DNA of 8,173 nucleotides, from contig SKTG01000058.1 in the NCBI GenBank assembly GCA_007118045.1, positions 1 to 8,173 of the forward strand. The letters are read 5' to 3'. This stretch comes from Nitriliruptoraceae bacterium (lineage in GTDB: Bacteria > Actinomycetota > Nitriliruptoria > Nitriliruptorales > Nitriliruptoraceae). A program made the position numbers and the translations under genes. The notes beneath the pieces were generated by a model, which searched no databases, was not told where the DNA came from, and saw nothing but the letters and a program-made list of their open reading frames with translations. Below, one piece after another: positions 1 through 5,728 of the stretch (positions within the stretch are counted from its first letter, which is position 1; the number at the start of each line of letters is the position of its first letter).

Positions 1-2
1 CA

Positions 3-443
3 CGGTTCCAGGTCCGACTCGGTGTCGTCACGGTCGGTGCGCTACTCATCGCAGGCTGCGCTTCCGAAGACTCCGGGGAAGCGACGACCCAGCTCGAGAT
101 CACCGGTACGGACGATCTCGCCTTCGAGCCGGACTCGTTCACGGTCCCCGCCGGCGAGGAGGTGACGGTCGAGCTCAGCTCCGGCGAGGCGGTCGACCAC
201 GACCTGGTGATCGAAGGCGCGGCCGAGCACGGGATGGCAGGTGACGACGGCCACGGCGAGCATGATGACGAGGCCCACGCCATGGACACCGGCGACCTGC
301 ACGTCGCCCACGCGGATCCGGGCGAGACCGTCACCTCGACGTTCGTGCTGGAGGAGCCGGGCACCTACGAGGTCTACTGCTCGGTCCCCGGCCACCGCGA
401 GAGCGGCATGATCGGTGAGCTCACCGTGGTCGACGACCAGTGA
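3..443 (+). CDS. cupredoxin-like copper lipoprotein, 5' partial
   Basis: The reading frame is open from the window edge to TGA 441-443 (146 residues); the start codon lies just upstream. Residues 1-19 form a lipoprotein signal end with hydrophobic stretch and lipobox LIAGC (Cys19), so the protein should be anchored outside the membrane. The rest fits a single cupredoxin (blue-copper) domain. His66 (in VDHDLVI) and the C-terminal cluster CSVPGHRESGM supply Cys126, His131 and Met136, the classical His/Cys/His/Met type 1 copper ligands. Between the first His and the C-terminal strands lies a hydrophilic insert (about residues 72-108) with six His and two Met, which may bind additional metal. From family knowledge it is an electron-transfer or copper-binding protein; its redox partner is not visible. 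It is followed by 171 bp and then the blaI-type gene, so co-transcription is possible but not shown. Confidence 0.85.
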   Translation, partial: RFQVRLGVVTVGALLIAGCASEDSGEATTQLEITGTDDLAFEPDSFTVPAGEEVTVELSSGEAVDHDLVIEGAAEHGMAGDDGHGEHDDEAHAMDTGDLHVAHADPGETVTSTFVLEEPGTYEVYCSVPGHRESGMIGELTVVDDQ

Positions 444-614
444 CCGTCCGTGACCGACGAACGCACCCGGGTCGCGGCGAGCAATTCCCCCGGGCTCGGC
501 GGCTCCCGGCGCTGCGCCGTATCGTGTCCCCCCGGAGCTCGGTCATGAACCCCGGCCCGCCGATCGGTCCGAACCGGTGACCTCGACCAGCGCCACTTGA
601 GCAGAAGGGGCGCC

Positions 615-1019
615 GTGGCACACGATCCACCAACCGCCGAGGGGCTGCTGGGCCCACTCGAGTACGAGGTGCTGCGTGCCCTCTGGGCGGACTCCCCAGC
701 CAGCGTCCCCGCTGTGCTTGAACGACTCAACGGCGGACGTGGCCACGAGCAGCAGCTCGCCTACACCACGGTCATGACCGTGCTCACACGTCTGCACGAG
801 AAGGGGCTGCTCGACCGGACCCGTCGCGGTCGCGGTTACGAGTACCACCCCCGCTACACCGAGCCGAGGCTGGTCGAGCACCTCGGCCGCCGTGAGGTCG
901 ACGACCTCGTCGACCGCTACGGCCGGGTCGCCCTGGCCCAGTTCGCGTCGGCGCTGCACGACGCCGACCCGGAACTGCTCCGTCAGCTGCATGAGCTGGG
1001 AGACGCCGACGATGCGTGA
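615..1019 (+). CDS. BlaI/MecI/CopY-family winged-helix transcriptional repressor
   Basis: A 134-residue protein of the size of the BlaI/MecI (penicillinase repressor) family. The GTG at 615 is chosen over an in-frame TTG at 597 because AGAAGGGG (603-610) sits at ideal distance before it. The N-terminal part (about residues 11-82) is the winged helix: LGPLEYEVLRALW helix 1, the recognition helix in YTTVMTVLTRLHEKGLL, and a basic wing RRGRGYEY. The C-terminal part is the helical dimerisation region. In this family the dimer represses its operon and is inactivated when a partner M56 protease triggers its cleavage; here the M56 gene overlaps its 3' end by 8 bp (ATGCGTGA), so the pair is translationally coupled. 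The target genes are not evident: there is no beta-lactamase in the window. The 444-614 gap upstream is where an autoregulatory operator would be expected, but I see only weak short dyads (for example CGGT/ACCG at 565-576). Confidence 0.9.
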   Translation: MAHDPPTAEGLLGPLEYEVLRALWADSPASVPAVLERLNGGRGHEQQLAYTTVMTVLTRLHEKGLLDRTRRGRGYEYHPRYTEPRLVEHLGRREVDDLVDRYGRVALAQFASALHDADPELLRQLHELGDADDA

Positions 1020-1755
1020 CCATTGGTCGCTGCTGAGCTTCGTCGCGGGCACGGCGGCCTTCTGCGTGGTCAGTCTCGGCTCCGGCCACCACCTCGTGAC
1101 GGTGGGGATGGCGGCCACGGCGGTGGTCGTGGGCCTCGCCGGCGCGGTTGCGTTCCGGGCGAGGCAACACCGTCGGCTGGTGAGGGCGCTGGACGCCGCC
1201 TCCGAACCGGCGGAGCTGGTCGGCACGCGCGTTCGAAGCGGACAACTCGGCGACGCGGCGTTCGTCGCGGGACTGCGCCGTCCCACGATCTACTGCGACC
1301 ATCGGCTTCCCGAACAGTTGACCGCGCCTCAGCTGGCTGCCGTCCTGCTGCACGAGCGCGCACACCAGCAGGCGTTCGACCCTGCACGGATGCTGGGACT
1401 CGACCTGCTCGCACCAGCTGTGCGTCGGCTGCCGAGCGGGCCGCAGTGGCTCGCCGCCGCGGCGGCGCGGCGGGAGATCCGGGCGGACCGCTACGCACTC
1501 GCCCATGGGGCCGAACGCCGGGACCTCGCCGGTGCGCTCCTCGCCCTCCCAGAACTCCGCCACGAGCATGTCGCCGGTTTCACGCCCGCGGTCGACCTTC
1601 GGCTCCGCGCGCTGCTCGGCCAGCCGGCCGCCACCCCGACGCCGGTGTTGCCCGGCCGTCTCGGCTCGCTCGTCGCCGGCACGACCCTCGGTGCGCTGGC
1701 ATGCACGTGGTTCCTGCACCACGCACTCGCTCAACTCGGCCTCCTCTGCTGCTGA
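1012..1755 (+). CDS. M56-family membrane zinc metallopeptidase (BlaR1/MecR1-like, no sensor domain)
   Basis: A 247-residue protein starting at ATG 1012 inside the end of the repressor gene. Two hydrophobic segments lie at about residues 6-24 and 28-48, then a cytosolic-type domain with zinc motif HERAH (residues 114-118: zinc-binding His114 and His118, catalytic Glu115). A downstream EIRAD motif (Glu155, Asp159) sits where the third zinc ligand of M56 peptidases is found. A last hydrophobic segment at about 221-243 closes the protein. From family knowledge, M56 proteases cleave or cause cleavage of their BlaI-type repressor upon a membrane signal. Unlike BlaR1/MecR1 there is no C-terminal extracellular penicillin-binding domain, so the inducing signal is unknown; this short form is common as a BlaI partner in actinobacteria. 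The start in other registers would lengthen it through the repressor gene and is not credible. Confidence 0.87.
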   Translation: MRDHWSLLSFVAGTAAFCVVSLGSGHHLVTVGMAATAVVVGLAGAVAFRARQHRRLVRALDAASEPAELVGTRVRSGQLGDAAFVAGLRRPTIYCDHRLPEQLTAPQLAAVLLHERAHQQAFDPARMLGLDLLAPAVRRLPSGPQWLAAAAARREIRADRYALAHGAERRDLAGALLALPELRHEHVAGFTPAVDLRLRALLGQPAATPTPVLPGRLGSLVAGTTLGALACTWFLHHALAQLGLLCC

Positions 1756-1878
1756 CCCACGACGACAGCCGCTCCCACCGGCCTCTCACAGGGCTCGTTC
1801 GAACCGAAGCGCTCGAGATCGCGACCTCGGGGCGCTCGCCCGTCGGAGCCGGACCCGCACGACTCCGGCGCTGGCGGC

Positions 1879-2865
1879 GTCCCGTTCGGGGAGGCGAGCG
1901 CTCGGCTCGGGGAGGCGAACGCTCGGCGCTTCCTTAGCTGGGTGTGGTCGCGTTCGGTGGGCCGGTCGCGCACATCGCGATGATGGACAAGGAGGTCGTG
2001 TAGAAGCGCCGCTGGGTCGACCGGCGACACTTCCTGGACCTGATGGCCGCGACCAACCTGCTGCCCGGGCCGAACTCGACCCAGATGACGATGCACATCG
2101 GTCACGTCCAGCGCGGCAACCTCGGGGTGTGGGCGACCGGGTGGGCGTTCATCCTGCCCGCGGCGACGATCACGCTGGCGTTGACGTGGGCGTACGTGGC
2201 GTTCCGTGAGCTGCCGGTCATGGATGCGGTGTTCTACGGCATCCAGCCGGTCGTGCTCGCGATCATCGCGGTGGCGATGGTCAAGCTCGCCCCGAAGGCG
2301 GCCGACGACGTGCGCACCGGGATCGTGTTCGTGGTCGCCCTCGGCCTCGGGTTGTTCGGCGTCAACGAACTGATCGTGCTCGCGCTGGGGGCCGTCGCCG
2401 GGATCGCGCTCTACAGCGTCTGGCGGTGGCCACGTGGTGGACCGGTACGGGCTGCTGACGACCCCGCAGCTGATCGAGGCGATCGTGATCGGGGAGATGA
2501 CCCCGGGTCCGCTGTTCACCGTCTCCACCGCCGTGGGCTACATCCTGGGTGGCTTCCCGGGTGCCGTGGTCGCCACGCTCGCGATCTTCGTCCCGTCGTT
2601 CTTCCTCGCGATGCTGCTCGGGCGGATCATGCCCGCCATCAAACGCTCCGAGACCGCGACGAAGGTGCTCAAGGGCCTGACCGCCGCCGTGCTCGGCGTG
2701 ATGCTCGCGGTCGCCATCGAGATCGGCCTGCGCGTCATCGTCGACATCCCCACCGCCGTGCTGGCCGCCGCCGCGCTCACCACCCTGATCTGGACCCGTG
2801 TCAGCGCGATCTCGCTCATCCCGCTCGCCGGACTGCCGGGCTACCTGTGGGTCACCCTCGTAGGG
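1879..2865 (+). pseudogene. chrA: chromate transporter ChrA, degraded (frameshift, nonsense codons, internal deletion)
   Basis: Translation in pieces matches the CHR (chromate ion transporter) family. Upstream, in one frame, VPFGEASARLGEANARRFL resembles the ChrA N-terminus (1879-1935). The match then shifts frame at about 1935-1938 to LGVVAFGGPVAHIAMM, the family's FGGP motif, and meets TAG at 2001-2003 where a Glu/GAG codon is expected (EVV-stop-KRRW). It continues as NLLPGPNSTQMTMHIG and further membrane segments to about 2420. There the linker and first helix of the second CHR domain are missing. The match resumes in another frame from about 2434 as VVDRYGLLT, then the second TPGP motif (EMTPGPLFT) and the rest of the C-terminal domain to about 2865. 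No start codon is seen in the first frame between 1756 and 1935. With at least three independent lesions an intact chromate exporter cannot be made. Homology is from recognised motifs; exact deletion size is inferred (tens of residues). Confidence 0.8.
1886..1929 (+). repeat. 21-bp tandem duplication in the chrA remnant
   Basis: Two adjacent 21-bp units (1888-1908 and 1909-1929) match at 19 of 21 positions. Both begin GGGGAGGCGA and contain CGCTCGG. They encode GEASARL and GEANARR in the residual ChrA N-terminal frame, so this looks like an in-frame slippage duplication of the N-terminal segment rather than a regulatory repeat. Confidence 0.7.
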
Positions 2866-2889
2866 ATGACCAGCCGGCACGGAGGGGAC

Positions 2890-3219
2890 ATGGCCGACGA
2901 ACCGCCAGTGCTGGGGGACATCGAGCTCGCGTTCATGCGCATCCACATCCTGCACCACGCGGCCGAGCACCCCATCTACGGGCTGCGGATGCGCAACGAA
3001 CTCGCCGAGCACGGCTACGACATCTCCGTCGGGACCCTCTACCCGACCCTGCATCAGCTCGCCGAGCACGGCTACCTCACCAGCGACGAACGGCTCGTCG
3101 ACGGTCGCCGTCGCCGCTACTACGAGGCCACCAGTGAGGGCCGGGAGCTGCTCGTCCGGATCCAACGCAAGCTCAGCGAGCTCACGCGCGAGGCCCTGCC
3201 GTCACCCCCCGGGGGGTAG
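2890..3219 (+). CDS. PadR-family transcriptional regulator (short form)
   Basis: A 109-residue protein from ATG 2890, chosen because GGAGGGG lies at 2881-2887 (spacing is short, 2 nt) and because the PadR homology begins here; an ATG at 2866 is a weaker alternative. It is essentially one winged-helix domain: HILHHAAEHPIYGL (helix 1-2), the recognition helix with the family signature GTLYPTLHQL, then GYL and the basic wing VDGRRRRYY. Short PadR proteins lacking the long C-terminal dimerisation region are known, and some sit beside chromate transporter genes, which suggests it regulated chrA. There is no stop codon between the chrA C-terminal remnant and this gene, so translation from upstream (for example GTG 2434) would give a ChrA-PadR fusion of 261 residues. 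Its 3' end carries a 14-bp palindrome of six C and six G flanked by A/T (3204-3217). The reading frame is undamaged, unlike its neighbour. Confidence 0.82.
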   Translation: MADEPPVLGDIELAFMRIHILHHAAEHPIYGLRMRNELAEHGYDISVGTLYPTLHQLAEHGYLTSDERLVDGRRRRYYEATSEGRELLVRIQRKLSELTREALPSPPGG

Positions 3220-3252
3220 GCCGCACGGCATCGCGGGGAGCGCCGGACGGGC

Positions 3253-3283
3253 GATGGCGGGCCCGGGGAACGGGCCCGCCATC
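3253..3283. terminator. bidirectional hairpin between convergent genes
   Basis: Perfect inverted repeat: GATGGCGGGCCCG (3253-3265) and CGGGCCCGCCATC (3271-3283) around a 5-nt loop GGGAA. It lies in the 78-bp gap between the padR stop on the plus strand and the stop of the minus-strand membrane protein gene. Neither side has a clear U-tract, so it fits the U-less, GC-rich terminators typical of high-GC actinobacteria; function is inferred from position and stem strength. Confidence 0.75.
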
Positions 3284-3297
3284 AGCTGTCTGCTCGC

Positions 3298-3822
3298 TCA
3301 CACGGCTTCGAGCAGAGCCACCCCCTCGTCTGGCGTCACGGACATGGTCGGTCGCAGCTGCAGCCAACCGACGAAGGCGAACAGCCCGGAGAAGATGGCG
3401 ACCATCGCGGTGGTCATGGCTGGCATCGACTCCACGTAGGCGCCCGGCTCGATGCCGCTGACGAACGCGGTCCCGATCGCCGCGACCGCGTTCACGGCCG
3501 TGAGCACGAGCAGCGGCACGACCGCCACCTGGGGGATGGGCAGCCCGAAGCGAGGCCGGTAGGCATCGCCGAGCTGGACGCGGTCGACGGAGATGTAGCG
3601 TCCGCCGTCGAGGCCGATCACGGGGATCAGGATGCCGAGCAGGAACGGCGGGTAGCGGGTGGCACCGATGATGATCAGTCCCACCAGGAACGCTGCCCCG
3701 AGCAGTGCGGCCACACGCGTGCGGTAGCCCAGGATCGACATCACCCCGACCGCGAACTGGATCGGGTACGACGCATCACACCCCGAGTTGGTCGCCCGTA
3801 CCAGGGGAGGTGCAACCGCCAT
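3298..3822 (-). CDS. small multi-spanning membrane protein, DoxX/HTTM-like
   Basis: A 174-residue minus-strand protein ending at TGA (3298-3300 complement). I chose ATG 3822 because GAAGG stands 7 nt before it; the frame stays open to ATG 3924/GTG 3927 (208-209 residues), with no visible ribosome binding site there. Hydrophobic segments lie at about residues 19-31, 37-55, 58-70, 93-115 and 125-148. The core YPIQFAVGVMSILGYRTRVA, followed by a helix and DGGRYISVDR, resembles the DoxX family ("G-x-x-L-x-L-G-x-x-T-R" then "GRYSLD") and also HTTM-type membrane proteins; I cannot separate these by eye. The usual first membrane helix is missing. Codons upstream of about residue 18 use more A/T third positions than the rest, so the 5' end may be truncated or rearranged. 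It is convergent with padR and divergent from the TRAP operon. Function unknown. Confidence 0.6.
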   Translation of the reverse strand: MAVAPPLVRATNSGCDASYPIQFAVGVMSILGYRTRVAALLGAAFLVGLIIIGATRYPPFLLGILIPVIGLDGGRYISVDRVQLGDAYRPRFGLPIPQVAVVPLLVLTAVNAVAAIGTAFVSGIEPGAYVESMPAMTTAMVAIFSGLFAFVGWLQLRPTMSVTPDEGVALLEAV

Positions 3823-3946
3823 GAAGGGACCTTCGACCCCAAACGGGGTCGCGTACCCCTCCCCGGGCTCCACCGCGCCGAGAACCGATGCCCCGAGGCA
3901 ACGAGCCGAGTAGTATCCCCGCATCACGCGGCGGACGTGAGGGTCA

Positions 3947-3973
3947 TGGATCTGGGAGCGATCCAGCGCTGGA
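3947..3973. promoter_or_regulatory. overlapping palindromes, candidate operator upstream of TRAP operon
   Basis: A dyad TGGATC-N7-GATCCA (3947-3952 and 3960-3965) overlaps a perfect 12-bp palindrome TCCAGCGCTGGA (3962-3973). A further GATCCA half-site occurs at 4039-4044. They lie in the divergent gap between the minus-strand membrane protein and the TRAP binding-protein gene, where a substrate-responsive regulator would be expected to act. The binding factor is unknown and no regulator gene for the operon is in the window. Confidence 0.4.
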
Positions 3974-3996
3974 GCTCGGGCGCCGATACCCGCGGA

Positions 3997-4012
3997 GCGC
4001 GCACGTGCGCGC
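3997..4012. promoter_or_regulatory. 16-bp perfect palindrome, candidate operator
   Basis: GCGCGCACGTGCGCGC is a perfect 16-bp palindrome 65 bp upstream of the TRAP binding-protein start codon. A perfect dyad of this length in a promoter region is suggestive of a dimeric regulator site. The alternating GC composition makes chance self-complementarity more likely than usual, so confidence is modest. Confidence 0.4.
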
Positions 4013-4077
4013 GACCGCCGCTTCCCGCGAGGTCAGCTGATCCACCCGTCGGTACCAACGTCTGGAGGAGAACCAAG

Positions 4078-5145
4078 ATGAGCGGATCCATGCCGAAGCT
4101 CAAGCTTCTCGCCGGCCCGACCGCGCTGCTGTTCCTCGCGGCGGGCTGTAACGGCGTCGACGACGACCCCACGGACACCGACGACGACGTCGAGGAGACC
4201 GAGGACACCGAGGAGGCCGAAGAGGCCGAGGACGTCGAGGAGGTGTCCCTGGACTTCGCACACGTCTACGAGGCGAGCGCACCCACACATGCGTGCGGCG
4301 CCGACCTGCTGCCCGATGCCCTGGAGGAGGCCGACATCGGCGTGACGGCCGAGATCTTCCCCAACGCTCAGCTCGGCAGTGAATCCGAACTGGTGGAGCA
4401 GATCGCCAGCGACGAACTCGACATGGCCATCGCCGGCCCGTCGTTCCTCGCGACCTTGGACGAGCGCGTCGGTCTGTTCGATGCCGCCTACGCCTTCGAG
4501 GACGAGGATCAGCTCATGGAGGTCGCCCAGGGTGACCTCGGCCAGGAGCTGTTCGGCGACCTCGAGGAGTCAGCCGGCGTGGTGGTGCTCAACACCTGGT
4601 ACTACGGCGCGCGACACGTCACCTCCAACGAGCCCGTCAGTTCTCCCGACGACCTCGCAGGCATGCGCCTACGCATGCCGGATTCCGCGGTCATGCTCGC
4701 CAGCGGTGAGGCAATCGGCGCACAGCCGACCGCGGTGGAGTTCGAGGAGGTCTACACCTCGCTCCAACAGGGTGTCATCGACGCTCAGGAGAACCCGATC
4801 CCGACCATCTCGGCCATGGGTTTCCACGAGGTGCAGGACTACCTCAACCTCACGGGCCACATCCAGTCCTCGACGCAGAACCTGATGTCGCAGAGCGCTT
4901 GGGACAGCCTCAGTGAGGAGCAGCGCGAGGGGCTCCTGGAGGTGTTCGAGGACCTGGCCGAGGAGGTCTCCCAGTGCATCGCCGACGGAGACGAACAACT
5001 CGTCGAGGAGTGGCGGGAGACCGGCGAGATGGAGATCAACGAGGACATCGACGCGGACGCCTTCGCTGAGGCGGCCACCGAGTTCTTCTCGGACGGGTTC
5101 GAGTTCAGCGAGGACTACCAGAACGTCGCCGAAGGCAACTACTAG
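4078..5145 (+). CDS. TRAP transporter substrate-binding lipoprotein (DctP family)
   Basis: A 355-residue protein; ATG 4078 follows GGAGGAG (4064-4070) at 7 nt. Residues 1-24 are a lipoprotein signal peptide with lipobox LAAGC (Cys24), so it is tethered outside the membrane. A strongly acidic linker follows (residues 28-55, 19 of 28 Asp/Glu). The DctP domain spans about 57-355: LDFAHVYEASAPTH at the start, the NAQLGSESELVEQI region, then GMRLRMPDS with Arg199 where the family's carboxylate-clamping arginine sits. QPTAVEFEEVYTSLQQGVIDAQENP (given in parts: EEVYTSLQQG, VIDAQENP) is the typical hinge signature. It should bind a carboxylate ligand and pass it to the DctQM membrane subunits encoded directly downstream (23-bp gap). 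Two mature-part cysteines (Cys73, Cys300) could form a disulfide. The ligand cannot be named; the neighbouring racemase/dehydratase-type enzyme points to a hydroxy or sugar acid. Confidence 0.93.
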   Translation: MSGSMPKLKLLAGPTALLFLAAGCNGVDDDPTDTDDDVEETEDTEEAEEAEDVEEVSLDFAHVYEASAPTHACGADLLPDALEEADIGVTAEIFPNAQLGSESELVEQIASDELDMAIAGPSFLATLDERVGLFDAAYAFEDEDQLMEVAQGDLGQELFGDLEESAGVVVLNTWYYGARHVTSNEPVSSPDDLAGMRLRMPDSAVMLASGEAIGAQPTAVEFEEVYTSLQQGVIDAQENPIPTISAMGFHEVQDYLNLTGHIQSSTQNLMSQSAWDSLSEEQREGLLEVFEDLAEEVSQCIADGDEQLVEEWRETGEMEINEDIDADAFAEAATEFFSDGFEFSEDYQNVAEGNY

Positions 5146-5167
5146 GCCGGCGCTGGGAGCCTGAGCC

Positions 5168-5728
5168 GTGTCGCTTCCGAACCGGGTCGAAGATTCGCCA
5201 CACCCCGGCCCGATCAGGTGGCTGGTGGCCGCAGAGCGCGGCCTCAGCGTCCTGCTCCTCGCCGGGGTGGCCGGGGTGATGATGGCGCAGGTCATCGCCC
5301 GGTACGTGTTCGACACACCCATCCTCTGGAGCGAGGAGTTCGCCCGCTTCGGGCTGATCTGGCTGACCTTCGTCGCCTCGGGGGCCGTCATGGCCAACGG
5401 TGAACACATCCAGGTGGACCTGTTCGGCAACCGGCTCGGGCCTCGGGCCCGGGTCGGGATGGAGGTCTTCGCCGCCCTGATCGTCATCGTGACGTGTGCG
5501 ATGCTCCTGCCCGCGGGGTTCCGCTTCGCCCGCGGCCTCGCGGGCAACACCTCACCGATGATGGGGATGCCGATGACCATCTGGTACTCGGCCGTGGTGG
5601 TCGGCTTCATCCTGCTGATGCTGCACTCCGTGGTCAACATCGTCATGGCGCTCGTCCGAGGACGTTCCATCTGGGACCGCAAGGCGGGCACCAGCGAGGA
5701 GCAGCCGCTCGGGGGGATGGGCACGTGA
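5168..5728 (+). CDS. TRAP transporter small membrane subunit (DctQ family)
   Basis: A 186-residue protein starting at GTG 5168, preceded by GGGAG (5155-5159). Four membrane helices at about residues 26-44, 59-76, 98-116 and 137-160 match the DctQ fold. The conserved block RYVFDTPILWSEEFAR (45-60) followed by GLIWLTFVASG and the GEHIQVDL segment (78-85) is diagnostic of the family. In TRAP systems this subunit pairs with DctM and helps dock the loaded binding protein. The stop codon overlaps the dctM start by 4 bp (GTGA at 5725-5728), indicating translational coupling and one operon. The soluble C-terminal tail (about 163-186) is hydrophilic. Confidence 0.93.
   Translation: MSLPNRVEDSPHPGPIRWLVAAERGLSVLLLAGVAGVMMAQVIARYVFDTPILWSEEFARFGLIWLTFVASGAVMANGEHIQVDLFGNRLGPRARVGMEVFAALIVIVTCAMLLPAGFRFARGLAGNTSPMMGMPMTIWYSAVVVGFILLMLHSVVNIVMALVRGRSIWDRKAGTSEEQPLGGMGT

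Noticed and set aside
444..614. Promoter or repressor operator between the cupredoxin gene and the blaI-type gene
   Set aside because: Only weak candidates are seen (a TATCGT -10-like string at 520-525 without a matching -35, and a 4-bp dyad at 565-576), so no feature is called.
1790..1815. GGTTCGAAC-like string on the minus strand resembling a tRNA T-loop
   Set aside because: The flanking bases do not form the required 5-bp T-stem and no acceptor or anticodon arms are present.
2001..2003. TAG in chrA as a recoded (read-through) codon
   Set aside because: The gene also has a frameshift and an internal deletion, so simple decay explains the TAG better than recoding.
1023..2209. Long plus-strand open frames overlapping the M56 gene and the chrA 5' region
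   Set aside because: The products are Arg/Pro/Ala-rich low-complexity sequence in the wrong frame; the zinc motif and ChrA motifs lie in other frames.
3204..3217. 14-bp palindrome of C6G6 at the end of padR as a terminator
   Set aside because: There is no loop, so it cannot make a normal hairpin; the loop-bearing 13-bp stem at 3253-3283 is the better terminator.
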